DNA of 45,571 bases from Silicimonas sp. (GTDB taxonomy: Bacteria > Pseudomonadota > Alphaproteobacteria > Rhodobacterales > Rhodobacteraceae): NCBI GenBank assembly GCA_013003245.1, contig JABDJX010000231.1, positions 1-45,571 on the forward strand, read 5' to 3'. The translations under genes were made by a program, and so were the position numbers. Numbering within the stretch: the stretch's first letter is position 1; the number at the start of each line of letters is the position of its first letter. The notes under the pieces are model-generated. The model had not been told where the DNA came from, searched no databases, and saw nothing but the letters and a program-made list of their open reading frames with translations. Positions 10,417-20,106 of the stretch are shown here, piece by piece.

Positions 10417-10661
10417 CCGCCCGTCATAGGCGGGAAAAAAGCCACTTCGCGCGCCCCTCCAAGCGAGGCGCTCATCTCGGTCAGGTCCTGATCGATGGCC
10501 ACGCGCACCGACGACATGTCGGAAAACGCCAGAGCGTGCGCCTCTGACCTGCCTTTCAACTCCTCGACCAGATCGGCCACAGTCGCGGCGTTGGTATCAA
10601 TCTGTTCGACACGTGCACCGATGCGTTCACGCAGCCATGCAAAATAAAGAACGTCGATCAT
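10413..10661 (-). CDS. moaD: molybdopterin synthase sulfur carrier subunit MoaD
   Basis: MIDVLYFAWLRERIGARVEQI...C-terminal VAFFPPMTGG (GG terminus); 4-bp overlap with moaE. Start set at the internal ATG. Confidence 0.93.
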   Translation of the reverse strand: MIDVLYFAWLRERIGARVEQIDTNAATVADLVEELKGRSEAHALAFSDMSSVRVAIDQDLTEMSASLGGAREVAFFPPMTGG

Positions 10662-11320
10662 GCGTCCTCCTTCAGAAACGGCAGCGCCTTGCGGAAGTAA
10701 TCGATGCCGGTCACCAGTGTCAGGACTGCGGCGATCCAGAGCAGGATGATCCCCACCCACCAAGTGATGCGGGCTGCCATATCGATCAGCCTCAAGCCCA
10801 CCGGATCGTCGCCGCCTGCAAAAATCTCTTCGACAATCGTCGGGTCCATTCCGGTCATGCGGTCAAGCAGCATGTGCCCGAATATGCCGGTACCGAAAAG
10901 CACCGCAATCGCCACCATCTGCGCAGTCGTCTTCCACTTGGCAAGCTTGGTGACCGCCAAAGTACCCGCAGTATCGCCCAGAAACTCGCGCAGACCCGAA
11001 ACAAAGACCTCGCGGAAGATAATCACCGTGGCCGGCAACAGAATCCACGGGTTCATGCCCGCATAACCGGTGATCACCAACAGTGCGATCACCACCATCG
11101 CCTTGTCGGCAATCGGGTCCAGCATGGTTCCAAACTTCGTCTGTTGCTTCCAAAGACGCGCAAGATAGCCATCAAAATAGTCGGTGATCGCGGCACCAAC
11201 GAACAAAAGCAGCGCGAACCAGTCCGCATAGGGGCGGCTGAAATAAAGAAACATCAACACAACACCGGGTGCCGCCAACAGGCGCCCAACGGTGAGGATA
11301 TTCGGCAGGTTCCATTTCAT
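10658..11320 (-). CDS. pgsA: CDP-diacylglycerol--glycerol-3-phosphate 3-phosphatidyltransferase
   Basis: CDP-alcohol phosphatidyltransferase motif DYFDGYLARLWKQQTKFGTMLDPIADK. Confidence 0.95.
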   Translation of the reverse strand: MKWNLPNILTVGRLLAAPGVVLMFLYFSRPYADWFALLLFVGAAITDYFDGYLARLWKQQTKFGTMLDPIADKAMVVIALLVITGYAGMNPWILLPATVIIFREVFVSGLREFLGDTAGTLAVTKLAKWKTTAQMVAIAVLFGTGIFGHMLLDRMTGMDPTIVEEIFAGGDDPVGLRLIDMAARITWWVGIILLWIAAVLTLVTGIDYFRKALPFLKEDA

Positions 11321-11414
11321 GGCCTTGGTTTAAGCCCAGCACACGAAAAGGGAAAGGCCCCAGGCGCCTGGGCCACCGCTTGGTCTTTCATTGGTCGATA
11401 AATATGGCGGGGGT

Positions 11415-11434
11415 CCGGGGGGCAGAGCCCCCGG
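11415..11434. repeat. intergenic GC palindrome CCGGGGGGCAGAGCCCCCGG
   Basis: Perfect arms CCGGGGG/CCCCCGG around GCAGAGC-type core, between the pgsA start and the uvrC stop; core shared with 16485-16499. Confidence 0.7.
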
Positions 11435-11472
11435 CGCGGCGACGAGCGAAGCTCGGCGCAAAACCCTTAATC

Positions 11473-13329
11473 TTAGTCCGCGTGGAAATACGCATAAATC
11501 GTTTCGGCCAGTTTATCCGAAACACCCTCAACAGCCTTCAGATCAGACAGTGCCGCACGGCTGACCGCTTTGGCCGACCCGAAATGCGCCAAAAGCGCGC
11601 GTTTTCGCGCCGAACCAACGCCCGGCACCTCGTCCAGCGGCGTGGCCCCGACCGCCTTGGCGCGTTTCGCGCGGTGCGCGCCAATCGCAAAGCGGTGCGC
11701 TTCGTCCCGCAGACGCTGGATGAAATAAAGCACTGGGTCGCCACGTTTTAGCGCAAACGGACGCTGGCCTGTGCGGTGAAACTCTTCCTTGCCGTGGTCG
11801 CGGTCAACGCCCTTGGCCACACCCACCATCGCCACGTGCTCGACGCCAAGATCGCGCATGATCTGACGCACGGCACTCACCTGCCCCGCGCCACCGTCGA
11901 TAAGCAGCAAATCGGGCCACGCGTCGCTCTCGCGGTCGGGGTCTTCCTTCAACAGCCGTTTAAAACGACGGTTCAGCACCTCTTTCATCATGCCAAAATC
12001 GTCACCCGGCGTCAGGCTCTCATCCTTGATGTTGAACTTGCGGTACTGGCTTTTCAAAAACCCGTCAGGCCCCGCCACGATCATGCCACCGACAGCATTG
12101 GTCCCCTGTATATGCGAGTTGTCGTAAACCTCGATCCGTTTGGGCGGCTCATCAAGATCAAACGCCTCGGCGATACCTTTGAGAAGCTTGGCCTGCGTCG
12201 CGGTCTCGGACATTTTGCGTGCAAGGCTCTCGCGCGCGTTGCGCAAAGCCCCTGCAACCAGTTCCTTCTTTTCACCGCGTTGAGGCACCAGAATTTCTAC
12301 CTTGCGCTCGGCCTTCACGCTCAGCGCCTCTTCCATCAAATCCACGTCTTCGATCGCATCTGACAGGATGATCTGACGCGGTGGTTCTTTGCCGTCGTAG
12401 AACTGACCAAGGAAGGCCTGCATCACCTCGGCTGCTTCGGCGCCGCCCGTGCGCGGATAATAGTCGCGGTTGCCCCAGTTCTGATTGGCGCGAATGAAAA
12501 AGACCTGAATACAAGCCTGCCCGCTTTCCATATGAAGCGCCACGACATCGGCCTCGGCCACGCCCGATGGGTTGATCGCTTGCGTCCCCTGTACAAATGT
12601 CAGAGCCTTCAGACGGTCGCGCAAGGCGGCGGCGCGCTCAAACTCATGAGCGGCGGCGGCCTCTTGCATCTCCTTGGCAAGGCTCTCTTGCACACCAGTC
12701 GTCCGCCCCCGCAAGAACCGCTTGGCGTCGCTGACCAAAGCGCCATAGTCCTCTTCGCTGATGTAGCCGACACAAGGGGCGGCGCAGCGTTTGATCTGGT
12801 ACTGCAGGCAGGGCCGCGTACGCGCCTCGAACGTGGCATCGGTGCAATTGCGCAGTAAGAACACCTTTTGCAATTGGTTCAGCGTACGGTTGACGGCACC
12901 TGCACTGGCGAAGGGGCCAAAGTAATCGCCCTTTTCCTTCTTCGCCCCACGGTGCTTTTTCAACGCAGGAAAGACATGCGCGCTTGGCAGTAGAATGTTC
13001 GGGAATGATTTGTCATCACGCAGCAGGACATTGTAGCGCGGTTTGAGCTGCTTGATCAGGTTCTGCTCAAGTAACAGCGCTTCGGACTCGGTCGCCGTTG
13101 TCAGAAACATCATTGAAGCCGTATCGCGGATCATCCGCGCAATGCGCGGGCTGTGTCCTGTCGGGCGCGCATAACTAGTCACGCGCGCCTTCAGGTTATT
13201 CGCCTTACCAACGTACAAAACAGCGCCTTGGGCATCTAGCATCCGATAGACGCCGGGCGAGCCATCGATCCCTTTCAGGGCAGCTTGAATAACCGTATGG
13301 CCGGTTTTTGAGGGCGCAGTTTCTGACAT
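11473..13329 (-). CDS. uvrC: excinuclease ABC subunit UvrC
   Basis: GIY-YIG-type N-terminus ([28 protein letters not shown]), UVR motif, C-terminal HhH domain ([25 protein letters not shown]). Confidence 0.97.
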   Translation of the reverse strand: MSETAPSKTGHTVIQAALKGIDGSPGVYRMLDAQGAVLYVGKANNLKARVTSYARPTGHSPRIARMIRDTASMMFLTTATESEALLLEQNLIKQLKPRYNVLLRDDKSFPNILLPSAHVFPALKKHRGAKKEKGDYFGPFASAGAVNRTLNQLQKVFLLRNCTDATFEARTRPCLQYQIKRCAAPCVGYISEEDYGALVSDAKRFLRGRTTGVQESLAKEMQEAAAAHEFERAAALRDRLKALTFVQGTQAINPSGVAEADVVALHMESGQACIQVFFIRANQNWGNRDYYPRTGGAEAAEVMQAFLGQFYDGKEPPRQIILSDAIEDVDLMEEALSVKAERKVEILVPQRGEKKELVAGALRNARESLARKMSETATQAKLLKGIAEAFDLDEPPKRIEVYDNSHIQGTNAVGGMIVAGPDGFLKSQYRKFNIKDESLTPGDDFGMMKEVLNRRFKRLLKEDPDRESDAWPDLLLIDGGAGQVSAVRQIMRDLGVEHVAMVGVAKGVDRDHGKEEFHRTGQRPFALKRGDPVLYFIQRLRDEAHRFAIGAHRAKRAKAVGATPLDEVPGVGSARKRALLAHFGSAKAVSRAALSDLKAVEGVSDKLAETIYAYFHAD

Positions 13330-13407
13330 AATTAACGTTGGTTATGATTCTCTTTTGGCCTGCACATATTGATTGTCAGTGACAAGTATAAAGCTTTCCA
13401 CGAAAGC

Positions 13408-13416
13408 TGTGGATAA
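13408..13416 (-). promoter_or_regulatory. perfect DnaA-box-like 9-mer (TTATCCACA on minus strand)
   Basis: Plus strand reads TGTGGATAA, directly abutting a perfect AGCTTTC-cac-GAAAGCT palindrome (13392-13408) in the uvrC upstream region. Confidence 0.4.
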
Positions 13417-13477
13417 CCTTATGGAAAAGAACATCATGTCCAGAAAAATCCCCTTGATTTCAGAGCCTTTGGTGTAA

Positions 13478-13496
13478 GTGCCTAATTTTTAGGCAC
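13478..13496. other. perfect hairpin GTGCCTAA-TTT-TTAGGCAC in the uvrC/SDR intergenic region
   Basis: 8-bp perfect inverted repeat with a 3-nt loop in AT-rich surroundings; function unknown. Confidence 0.5.
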
Positions 13497-13644
13497 ATAT
13501 TTAAACCATTGTTTTTAATTACTATTTTTATACCCGAACCTCAAATCACTGAAAACATTAAAGATTTCCTAACGGATCTGTGGCTTGCAGATCGCGCGGT
13601 GCAAAACTTTCGATTAGTGGGACCGATTGTGGGCAGAAACCGGC

Positions 13645-14430
13645 CTATTCCACCCCCTGAACATCCGGCGTTTGCCATGCAAGATGCTGTCCGCCGTCAA
13701 CACAAAGCAACTGTCCGGTAACTGCCGTAGCGTCAAGAAAGTAGCCCAGCGCCCGACAGATATCGTCAGGCCCAGCACCACGCTCCAGAATCGTCGCCGC
13801 GCGCTGGTTTGCAAAATGCTGTTCTGACTGCCGCACCCCTTGCATGGTCGGGCCGGGACCGATCGCGTTGACCCGCACTTTGGGCGCCAAGGCTTGAGCG
13901 GACGTCTGTGTCAGTGCCCACAAACCCATCTTCGCCACAGTATAGGACATGAAAAACGGTGTCAGCTTGCGCACACGCTGATCGATCATGTTGATGATCA
14001 GCGCGTTAGCCGTGGGCTCGTTCCATTCCCCGCCCACATCAGGTTCCGGCGCTTGGGCCGCAAACGCCTGAGTCAAAACGAATGGCGCACGCAGGTTGCT
14101 TTCCATCGCGCGGTCCCAGCTTTCGCGGGTCGCGGTCTCAAAATCATCATGCTCAAAGATGGACGCCGAATTGATTAAAACCGAAAACGGACCGCCAAAT
14201 GTCTCGGTTGCAGCGGGCAACAATTCTTGCGTTTCAGACTCAACCAGCAAGTCCGCCTTCACCGCCTCGGCACGACGGCCCATTTTCCGGATAGCCGCCA
14301 CTACCTCATCAGCGTCATCCCGCGACGTGTTAAAGTGCACCGCCACATCAAAGCCACGCTCGGCCAGATAAAGCGCCATGGCGCGGCCGAGGCGTTTGCC
14401 TGCTCCGGTTACAAGGGCCTGTTTATTCAT
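13645..14430 (-). CDS. SDR family oxidoreductase
   Basis: MNKQALVTGAGKRLGRAMALYLAERGFDVAVHFN (TGxxxxxG Rossmann motif) and YTVAKMGLW active-site YxxxK. Confidence 0.9.
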   Translation of the reverse strand: MNKQALVTGAGKRLGRAMALYLAERGFDVAVHFNTSRDDADEVVAAIRKMGRRAEAVKADLLVESETQELLPAATETFGGPFSVLINSASIFEHDDFETATRESWDRAMESNLRAPFVLTQAFAAQAPEPDVGGEWNEPTANALIINMIDQRVRKLTPFFMSYTVAKMGLWALTQTSAQALAPKVRVNAIGPGPTMQGVRQSEQHFANQRAATILERGAGPDDICRALGYFLDATAVTGQLLCVDGGQHLAWQTPDVQGVE

Positions 14431-15374
14431 CCGTGCGCCATAACAACAATTGTGATGTAGCTGATATATAACGCGCTGAGCAAAAAGCCCCAGCGGCGTG
14501 TTAGATCGAGTTTCTTCGAGAAGACGAAAGGCGCGATGATCACCGACGCACCCAGCATGATCCAAAGGTCAAATCTCAGAAAATCAGCTTGCACTGGAAT
14601 GTCGCCAAAAAGCGTGGCCACACCGATGATGGCCAGCAGGTTGAACATGTTCGAGCCGATGACGTTGCCCAATGCTACGTCTGCCTGCTTACGGATAGCG
14701 GCCATGACCGTCGTGGCAAGCTCGGGCAGCGAGGTTCCAATCGCCACAAGTGTCAGGCCAATGACGCTGTCTGAAACCCCAAAGCGCTGCGCAATTTCAA
14801 GCGAAGATTTGACCAGCAGGTCCGCGCCCAATGGCAACCCGATCAACCCCAAAGCCAGATACAAGCTGATCTTCCGCCAGCGCATGCTGGGGTCAGCCCC
14901 CTCGACGTCTTCTTCTTTGGCCGACCGTCTGTGGGCGAGCGCCGAGCGCGCCTGATCTCCAAGGATGAATGCAAGCAAAACCAAGAAGATAATCCCATGC
15001 ACCCAAGTTAGCGGACCAAGGAAACATGCAGCGATAAAAACCAGCGTCGCCGCCAGCATGGTGACATAGCTTTTGCGCGTATCGAACGTGGATGTATGCA
15101 GCCGCGAGATAATTGCAGGCACCCCAAGCACCAGAAGGATGTTAGCGGTATTCGAGCCGACAACGTTACCAAGTGCAAGGCCGGGTGCGTCGTTCAGCAC
15201 CGCGTCAATCGAAATCAAAAGCTCAGGCGCCGAGGTGCCAAAGGCCACAACGGTCAGGCTGACGATCAAAGCGGGCACCCCGAGGCGCAGCGCCGAATTC
15301 ACCGCGCCACGTACCAGAAAATCACCGGCAAAAAGAAGGATAACCAGACCCAAAGCCGCCGTCAGCCAAACCAT
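14427..15374 (-). CDS. calcium/sodium antiporter (CaCA family, YrbG-like)
   Basis: Duplicated alpha repeats: VVAFGTSAPELLISIDAVLNDAPGLALGNVVGSNTANILLVLG and LVAIGTSLPELATTVMAAIRKQADVALGNVIGSNMFNLLAIIG. Confidence 0.93.
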   Translation of the reverse strand: MVWLTAALGLVILLFAGDFLVRGAVNSALRLGVPALIVSLTVVAFGTSAPELLISIDAVLNDAPGLALGNVVGSNTANILLVLGVPAIISRLHTSTFDTRKSYVTMLAATLVFIAACFLGPLTWVHGIIFLVLLAFILGDQARSALAHRRSAKEEDVEGADPSMRWRKISLYLALGLIGLPLGADLLVKSSLEIAQRFGVSDSVIGLTLVAIGTSLPELATTVMAAIRKQADVALGNVIGSNMFNLLAIIGVATLFGDIPVQADFLRFDLWIMLGASVIIAPFVFSKKLDLTRRWGFLLSALYISYITIVVMAHG

Positions 15375-15378
15375 CGGG

Positions 15379-15546
15379 TCATGCCTTTCCGCAAGGACAT
15401 GGCCCTTTGCCAATCTTGTGACGTCCGCACTTTGGACAGGGTTGCGAGAGTTTCGCCATTCGCTTTGGCAACAGCAGCCGCAGTTTTCCAAACATCGCAA
15501 GAACAGCGATGAAGATCAAAAACAGCGAAACAATTTTCAGCATCAT
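15379..15546 (-). CDS. small membrane-anchored zinc-ribbon-type protein, about 55 aa
   Basis: MMLKIVSLFLIFIAVLAMFGKLRLLLPKRMAKLSQPCPKCGRHKIGKGPCPCGKA: N-terminal TM helix then CPxCG...CPCG; sits tightly between the antiporter and the S49 peptidase. Confidence 0.7.
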   Translation of the reverse strand: MMLKIVSLFLIFIAVLAMFGKLRLLLPKRMAKLSQPCPKCGRHKIGKGPCPCGKA

Positions 15547-15553
15547 GCGAAGA

Positions 15554-16354
15554 CTAAACCCCAAACCGCGCGAATGCCGCGCGGTCTTCGACCTCGGCCA
15601 TAGCATCGCCCGCCATTCTTGCGCCAAAGCGTGCAAAGAAAGGGCGTTTTTGCTGGTAGACCTTGAAGCCAACTTTGTCGCCGAAAACCTCTTTCATTTT
15701 CGGCACCAGATGCCCGACACCATCGATCAGACCCGTCGTCAGAGCCTGACTGCCAACCCAGACATCTCCGGTGAAAAGGTCAGCGTCGTCATCCAATTTG
15801 TCGCCACGACGCGTTTTCACATGATCAATGAACTCGGCATGGATATGCTCTTGCAACTGCTTGATCCGCGCGACGTCTTCAGGCTTCTCGGGCCGAAACG
15901 GATCGGCCATGCTTTTCGATTTGCCTGCCGTATAAACCCGCCTCTCGATCCCATAGCGCGCAATCAACTCGCTCAGACCAAAGCCCGCGGAAATAACTCC
16001 GATTGAGCCAACGATAGAATGGCGGTCCACCCAAATCTCATCTGCCGCAGCCGCAATGTAGTACCCGCCCGAGGCCGCAACATCCTCGACAAAGGCATAG
16101 ACCTTCACGTCCTTTTCATCAGCCAGCCGCCGGATACGCGCTGAAATCAACGAGGATTGCGACGGGCTGCCGCCGGGCGAGTTGATCGACAAAGCCACCG
16201 CATCGGGCTTTCCCTTGGCGAAGGCACGCTCGATCAAAGCGGCAAGCCCGGAATCCGACAGGGTTGCTCCGCGCCCCTGCGCCGCGATCACACCTTGCAG
16301 GCGCAAGACGGCCACTTTGGGCCCGGACTTCATAAATGGAATAAAACGCCTCAT
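15554..16354 (-). CDS. S49 family peptidase (SppA/SohB-like)
   Basis: INSPGGSPSQSSLISARIRRLADEKDVKVYAFVEDVAASGGYYIAAAADEIWVDRHSIVGSIGVI. Start placed at MRRFIPFMKSGPKVAVLRLQG. Confidence 0.92.
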   Translation of the reverse strand: MRRFIPFMKSGPKVAVLRLQGVIAAQGRGATLSDSGLAALIERAFAKGKPDAVALSINSPGGSPSQSSLISARIRRLADEKDVKVYAFVEDVAASGGYYIAAAADEIWVDRHSIVGSIGVISAGFGLSELIARYGIERRVYTAGKSKSMADPFRPEKPEDVARIKQLQEHIHAEFIDHVKTRRGDKLDDDADLFTGDVWVGSQALTTGLIDGVGHLVPKMKEVFGDKVGFKVYQQKRPFFARFGARMAGDAMAEVEDRAAFARFGV

Positions 16355-16484
16355 GGCGACCCATCTAGGCCGCAATCGCCTCGGCAACAAGGGCCGCACG
16401 TATTTGGACTCACGAAACGGATGACATGGCTCCTGCCTTCTTCTTGGTAAAAATATTTCGGGGGAGCAGCGCCAAAGGCGATGC

Positions 16485-16499
16485 GGGGGCAGAGCCCCC
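16485..16499. repeat. intergenic GC palindrome GGGGGCAGAGCCCCC
   Basis: Same 15-nt core as at 11415-11434, located 3' of nadE and 5' of the S49 peptidase gene. Confidence 0.7.
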
Positions 16500-16530
16500 A
16501 CCCCGCGACTGCGTCAGCAGGCGCAAAGCC

Positions 16531-18195
16531 TCAGCTTGGGTCGCGCCAGCGATTCACAATGGGATATCGCCTGTCCAGCCAGAACGCACTTTTTGTCAGA
16601 CGCGGGCCGGGCGCGGACTGAAAGCGTTTGTATTCCGCGAGATAGACCAGATGTTCGATCTTTTTGACCATGTCGCGATCATAGCCCTTGGCCACTAAAT
16701 CCGCGACAGAGCAATCGTCATCTACCAACCCCTCAAGCAGCACGTCGAGCACCTCATACGGCGGCAGGCTATCGCTGTCCTTCTGGTCGTCGCGCAATTC
16801 TGCTGTTGGTGGTTTGTCGATGACGCGCGGCGGGACAACCTCACCACCGGGTCCCTTCATCCAGTCGCGGTGATTGGCATTGCGCCAGCGGCAAGTCTCA
16901 AACACCCGCATTTTATACAAGTCTTTGATCGGGTTATAACCTCCCGCCATGTCGCCATAAATCGTCGCATAGCCCACCGCGACTTCGGACTTGTTGCCGG
17001 TGGTCAAAAGCATCTCACCAAACTTGTTTGACAAAGCCATCAACAGAACGCCGCGCAGGCGTGACTGGATGTTCTCTTCCGTCAGCCCCTCCTCGGTACC
17101 GGCGAAAAGGTCCGACAAGGCCTCTGTCACCGCAGCGCGTGGCCCGGCAATGGACACCGTATCAAGCCGCGTGCCCAAATTGCGCGCCACTTCACCGGCA
17201 TCTTCAAGGCTCTCGTCCGAGGTATATTCTGACGGCAGCATCACACAGCGCACGTTTTCCGGCCCGATGGCATCCGCTGCGATCGTGGCGACGATGGCGC
17301 TGTCTATCCCGCCAGAGAGGCCCAGCAACACTTTTTTAAAGCCGGTTTTGCGCAAATAATCTCGCAGGCCCTCAACCATAACGCGATAGTCCTGCTCCCA
17401 AGCGTCGGGCAATGGGGCGATCTCACCCGGCAAGGCGCGCCAGCCATCTTCGGTTTCCTCAAAATCAACATGCGCAATCGCCTCGTCGAAAACAGGCAAA
17501 CGCTTCGCCAACTCGCCACCGGGGTTCAGCACAAATGTCGCCCCGTCAAAAACCTGATCGTCCTGTCCGCCGATCATGTTGAGATAAACCAGCGGCAAAC
17601 CCGTCTCGACAACGCGCGCCACCATAACGTTCAGTCGCGTGTCAAATTTCTCGCGATAGTAGGGCGATCCATTTGGCACCAGCAGGATCTCCGCACCCGA
17701 TTCTGCCAAAGCCTCGGGCACCTCTTCGTGCCAGGCGTCTTCACAAATCGGTGTCCCAACCCGCACCACGCCAAGGTCATAAGGCCCAGACAAGGGCCCC
17801 TGATTATAAAGGCGCACCTCGTCAAAGACGGTCTCATTGGGCAATTCGTGCTTGAGAACCTGGCGCACCAGCTTGCCGCCCTTGCCGATGTGATAGGCGT
17901 TGTAAAGCTTGTCACCCTGCAATAGTGGCCCACCGATACCAATCGCCGGACCATCAGCACACGTGGCAATCAAAGCGTCGATTTTCGCCATGGCATCAAG
18001 CGTGAACGCAGGTTTCATCACCAGGTCCTGCGTCTGGTAGCCGGTGATGAACATCTCGGGCAGCGCGACCATATCGGCACCCGCCGCTTTGCCCTCTTCC
18101 CAGGCCCGGCGTGCAAGAGCTGCATTGCCCTCCAGATCACCCACGGTGGGATTCATTTGCGCAACTGTTAGGCGAAACCGTTTTGCCAAGACCAA
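16531..18195 (-). CDS. nadE: glutamine-dependent NAD+ synthase
   Basis: N-terminal nitrilase-type amidase domain (MNPTVGDLEGN..., LPEMFITGY, PICEDAWH) and C-terminal synthetase domain (LGLSGGIDSAI, TGNKSEVAVGYATIYGDMAGGYNPIKDLYK). Confidence 0.96.
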   Translation of the reverse strand: MVLAKRFRLTVAQMNPTVGDLEGNAALARRAWEEGKAAGADMVALPEMFITGYQTQDLVMKPAFTLDAMAKIDALIATCADGPAIGIGGPLLQGDKLYNAYHIGKGGKLVRQVLKHELPNETVFDEVRLYNQGPLSGPYDLGVVRVGTPICEDAWHEEVPEALAESGAEILLVPNGSPYYREKFDTRLNVMVARVVETGLPLVYLNMIGGQDDQVFDGATFVLNPGGELAKRLPVFDEAIAHVDFEETEDGWRALPGEIAPLPDAWEQDYRVMVEGLRDYLRKTGFKKVLLGLSGGIDSAIVATIAADAIGPENVRCVMLPSEYTSDESLEDAGEVARNLGTRLDTVSIAGPRAAVTEALSDLFAGTEEGLTEENIQSRLRGVLLMALSNKFGEMLLTTGNKSEVAVGYATIYGDMAGGYNPIKDLYKMRVFETCRWRNANHRDWMKGPGGEVVPPRVIDKPPTAELRDDQKDSDSLPPYEVLDVLLEGLVDDDCSVADLVAKGYDRDMVKKIEHLVYLAEYKRFQSAPGPRLTKSAFWLDRRYPIVNRWRDPS

Positions 18196-18313
18196 ACTCC
18201 TCGTATTCGACGACCCATTTAGAGCGAGATCGTGCGAAGGAAAAGCCGTTGCGACACTGGGACAGCTACTCTAGTTTGGATACACAGGAAAAGTCGGGAC
18301 CATAACCCGACAA

Positions 18314-19741
18314 TTGGAGATGATGGGGAACCGCATGGAATCGCGCATTAGCACCGGACTAGTATTTACTGTTGCGCTGATGTTTGCCACGGGCGTTGCA
18401 GCTCAGGAAGGCCAGGTCGTTACAAAGCAATACGACGATGGTGGTGTGTACGAAGGCACCTTCAAAGACGGCAAGCAACATGGGACCGGAACATATCGAT
18501 TACCCAATGGGTATGTTTATGAAGGCGAATGGGTCGACGGCGAAATTCGCGGCCAGGGTAAAGCAGAGTTTCCGAATGGATCGGTATACATAGGTGAATT
18601 CGCCGCAGGCAAACCAGAAGGTCAGGGTCAGATCACCTTTGCCGACGGTGGCACCTATGAAGGTGGCTGGCTAGACGGCAAAATCAATGGTGACGGTGTC
18701 GCGGTTTACGCCAACGGCGTGCAGTATGAAGGCACTTTTGAGGCCGCTTTACACAATGGTCAGGGCCGGATGGAAAGCCCGAATGGCTACACCTATGAGG
18801 GCGATTGGGTCCGTGGCATCAAGGAAGGCAATGGCACAATCACCTATCCAGATGGTGCCGTTTACGAGGGCACCCTCGTGCGCGGGGTGCGCGAAGGCAC
18901 CGGCAAGCTAACCATGCCAGACGGTTTGATCTATGAAGGCGAATGGGCCGATGGCCAGATCAACGGTCAAGGCGTTCTGACCCAACCCAATGGTGACGTG
19001 TACGAAGGCACGCTCGTGGACGGCAAACGTCAGGGCGAAGGCAAAGTGACCTATGCCAATGGCGACGTCTATGAGGGCACGTTTGTTGACGATCAGCGTC
19101 AGGGCAAGGGCAGCTTTGTCGGAACAGACGGCTATCAGTACACTGGCGACTGGACTGCCGGGCGCATTGAGGGACAAGGCGAAGTCACCTACCCCGACGG
19201 CTCTGTTTACACTGGAAGCTTCAAAAATGATTTGGCCGACGGACGCGGCAAAATCGTCTATCCCGATGGAAACACCTATGAGGGCGCTTGGGTCGGCGGT
19301 GTGATCGAAGGCGAAGGCGTCGCTACTTACGCCAATGGCTTGGTTTATGAGGGCGAGTTTAAAGACGCGCGCATGGACGGTCAGGGAAAGATGACCTTTG
19401 CAGATGGCTATACCTATGAAGGGGGATGGTCCGAAGGACAGCGCTCTGGTCAGGGTATCGCAAAGTATTCAGACGGAACAGAGTATCAGGGCACGTTCAT
19501 AAACGGTCAGCGCGATGGTATTGGCAAGATTATCATGCCAGATGGCTTTACCTATGAAGGCGAATGGAGCAGCGGCGAGATCGACGGTACCGGCATTGCG
19601 ACCTATGCTAACGGGGATGTCTACGAAGGCATGTTCGTCAAAGGGCGGCGTCAGGGCGAAGGCACAATTCGCTATGCGACAGGCGAAGAGCGTAGCGGAG
19701 TTTGGGAAGATGGGGCACTGGCCGAGGAAAGCTCAAACTAA
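18314..19741 (+). CDS. secreted/periplasmic MORN-repeat protein (18 full 23-aa repeats plus a partial 19th)
   Basis: Signal-peptide-like ISTGLVFTVALMFATGVAAQ, then tandem (V/T)YEG(T/E)(F/W)xxGxxxGxGxxxxxDG units. Start may be 18314 (TTG) or the ATG at 18335. Confidence 0.9.
   Translation: MEMMGNRMESRISTGLVFTVALMFATGVAAQEGQVVTKQYDDGGVYEGTFKDGKQHGTGTYRLPNGYVYEGEWVDGEIRGQGKAEFPNGSVYIGEFAAGKPEGQGQITFADGGTYEGGWLDGKINGDGVAVYANGVQYEGTFEAALHNGQGRMESPNGYTYEGDWVRGIKEGNGTITYPDGAVYEGTLVRGVREGTGKLTMPDGLIYEGEWADGQINGQGVLTQPNGDVYEGTLVDGKRQGEGKVTYANGDVYEGTFVDDQRQGKGSFVGTDGYQYTGDWTAGRIEGQGEVTYPDGSVYTGSFKNDLADGRGKIVYPDGNTYEGAWVGGVIEGEGVATYANGLVYEGEFKDARMDGQGKMTFADGYTYEGGWSEGQRSGQGIAKYSDGTEYQGTFINGQRDGIGKIIMPDGFTYEGEWSSGEIDGTGIATYANGDVYEGMFVKGRRQGEGTIRYATGEERSGVWEDGALAEESSN
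18446..19690 (+). repeat. tandem 69-bp (23-aa) MORN coding repeats
   Basis: Direct reading of the protein track: 18 successive 23-residue units, for example VYEGTLVDGKRQGEGKVTYANGD / VYEGTFVDDQRQGKGSFVGTDGY. Confidence 0.85.
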
Positions 19742-19858
19742 GTAAACTTTAATGAAAATTAACCATTCGCCGTGCAAACTTCTCGAAGCTGCCCAAATCT
19801 CGCCCAACCAAAAGGTGATTACATTTGCGTTCTGCTACCTTAGGTTGTAAAATTTGTA

Positions 19859-20077
19859 TTGGATGAGTGCGAAATGTTTTTCAGAGAAAGCCCAGAAAGC
19901 TTAAGCGAAAAAAACCATCTGTTCCGCTATGTCTACTTCTTGCTAAGTAGTGTTCGGCTCAGAACATATGGTCAATGGAAAGCCGAGGGGGAACCAAATC
20001 CTTTCGTTTCGCAAAAACGGAGGCGGCGTCAAACGTCCCGGCAGGAAATTGTCGACATTTTTCAAGATAAGTTTTGA
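19859..20077 (+). CDS. hypothetical small protein (about 67-72 aa)
   Basis: MFFRESPESLSEKNHLFRYVYFLLSSVRLRTYGQWKAEGEPNPFVSQKRRRRQTSRQEIVDIFQDKF; open, protein-like composition, no family recognised. Confidence 0.45.
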   Translation: MDECEMFFRESPESLSEKNHLFRYVYFLLSSVRLRTYGQWKAEGEPNPFVSQKRRRRQTSRQEIVDIFQDKF

Positions 20078-20106
20078 GCTGACGTAGCGACCACTTTGGA
20101 TCATTA

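Noticed and set aside
18446-19690. possible CRISPR or satellite array (69-bp periodicity)
   Set aside because: The periodicity is fully explained by in-frame MORN protein repeats; units are divergent and there are no unique spacers.
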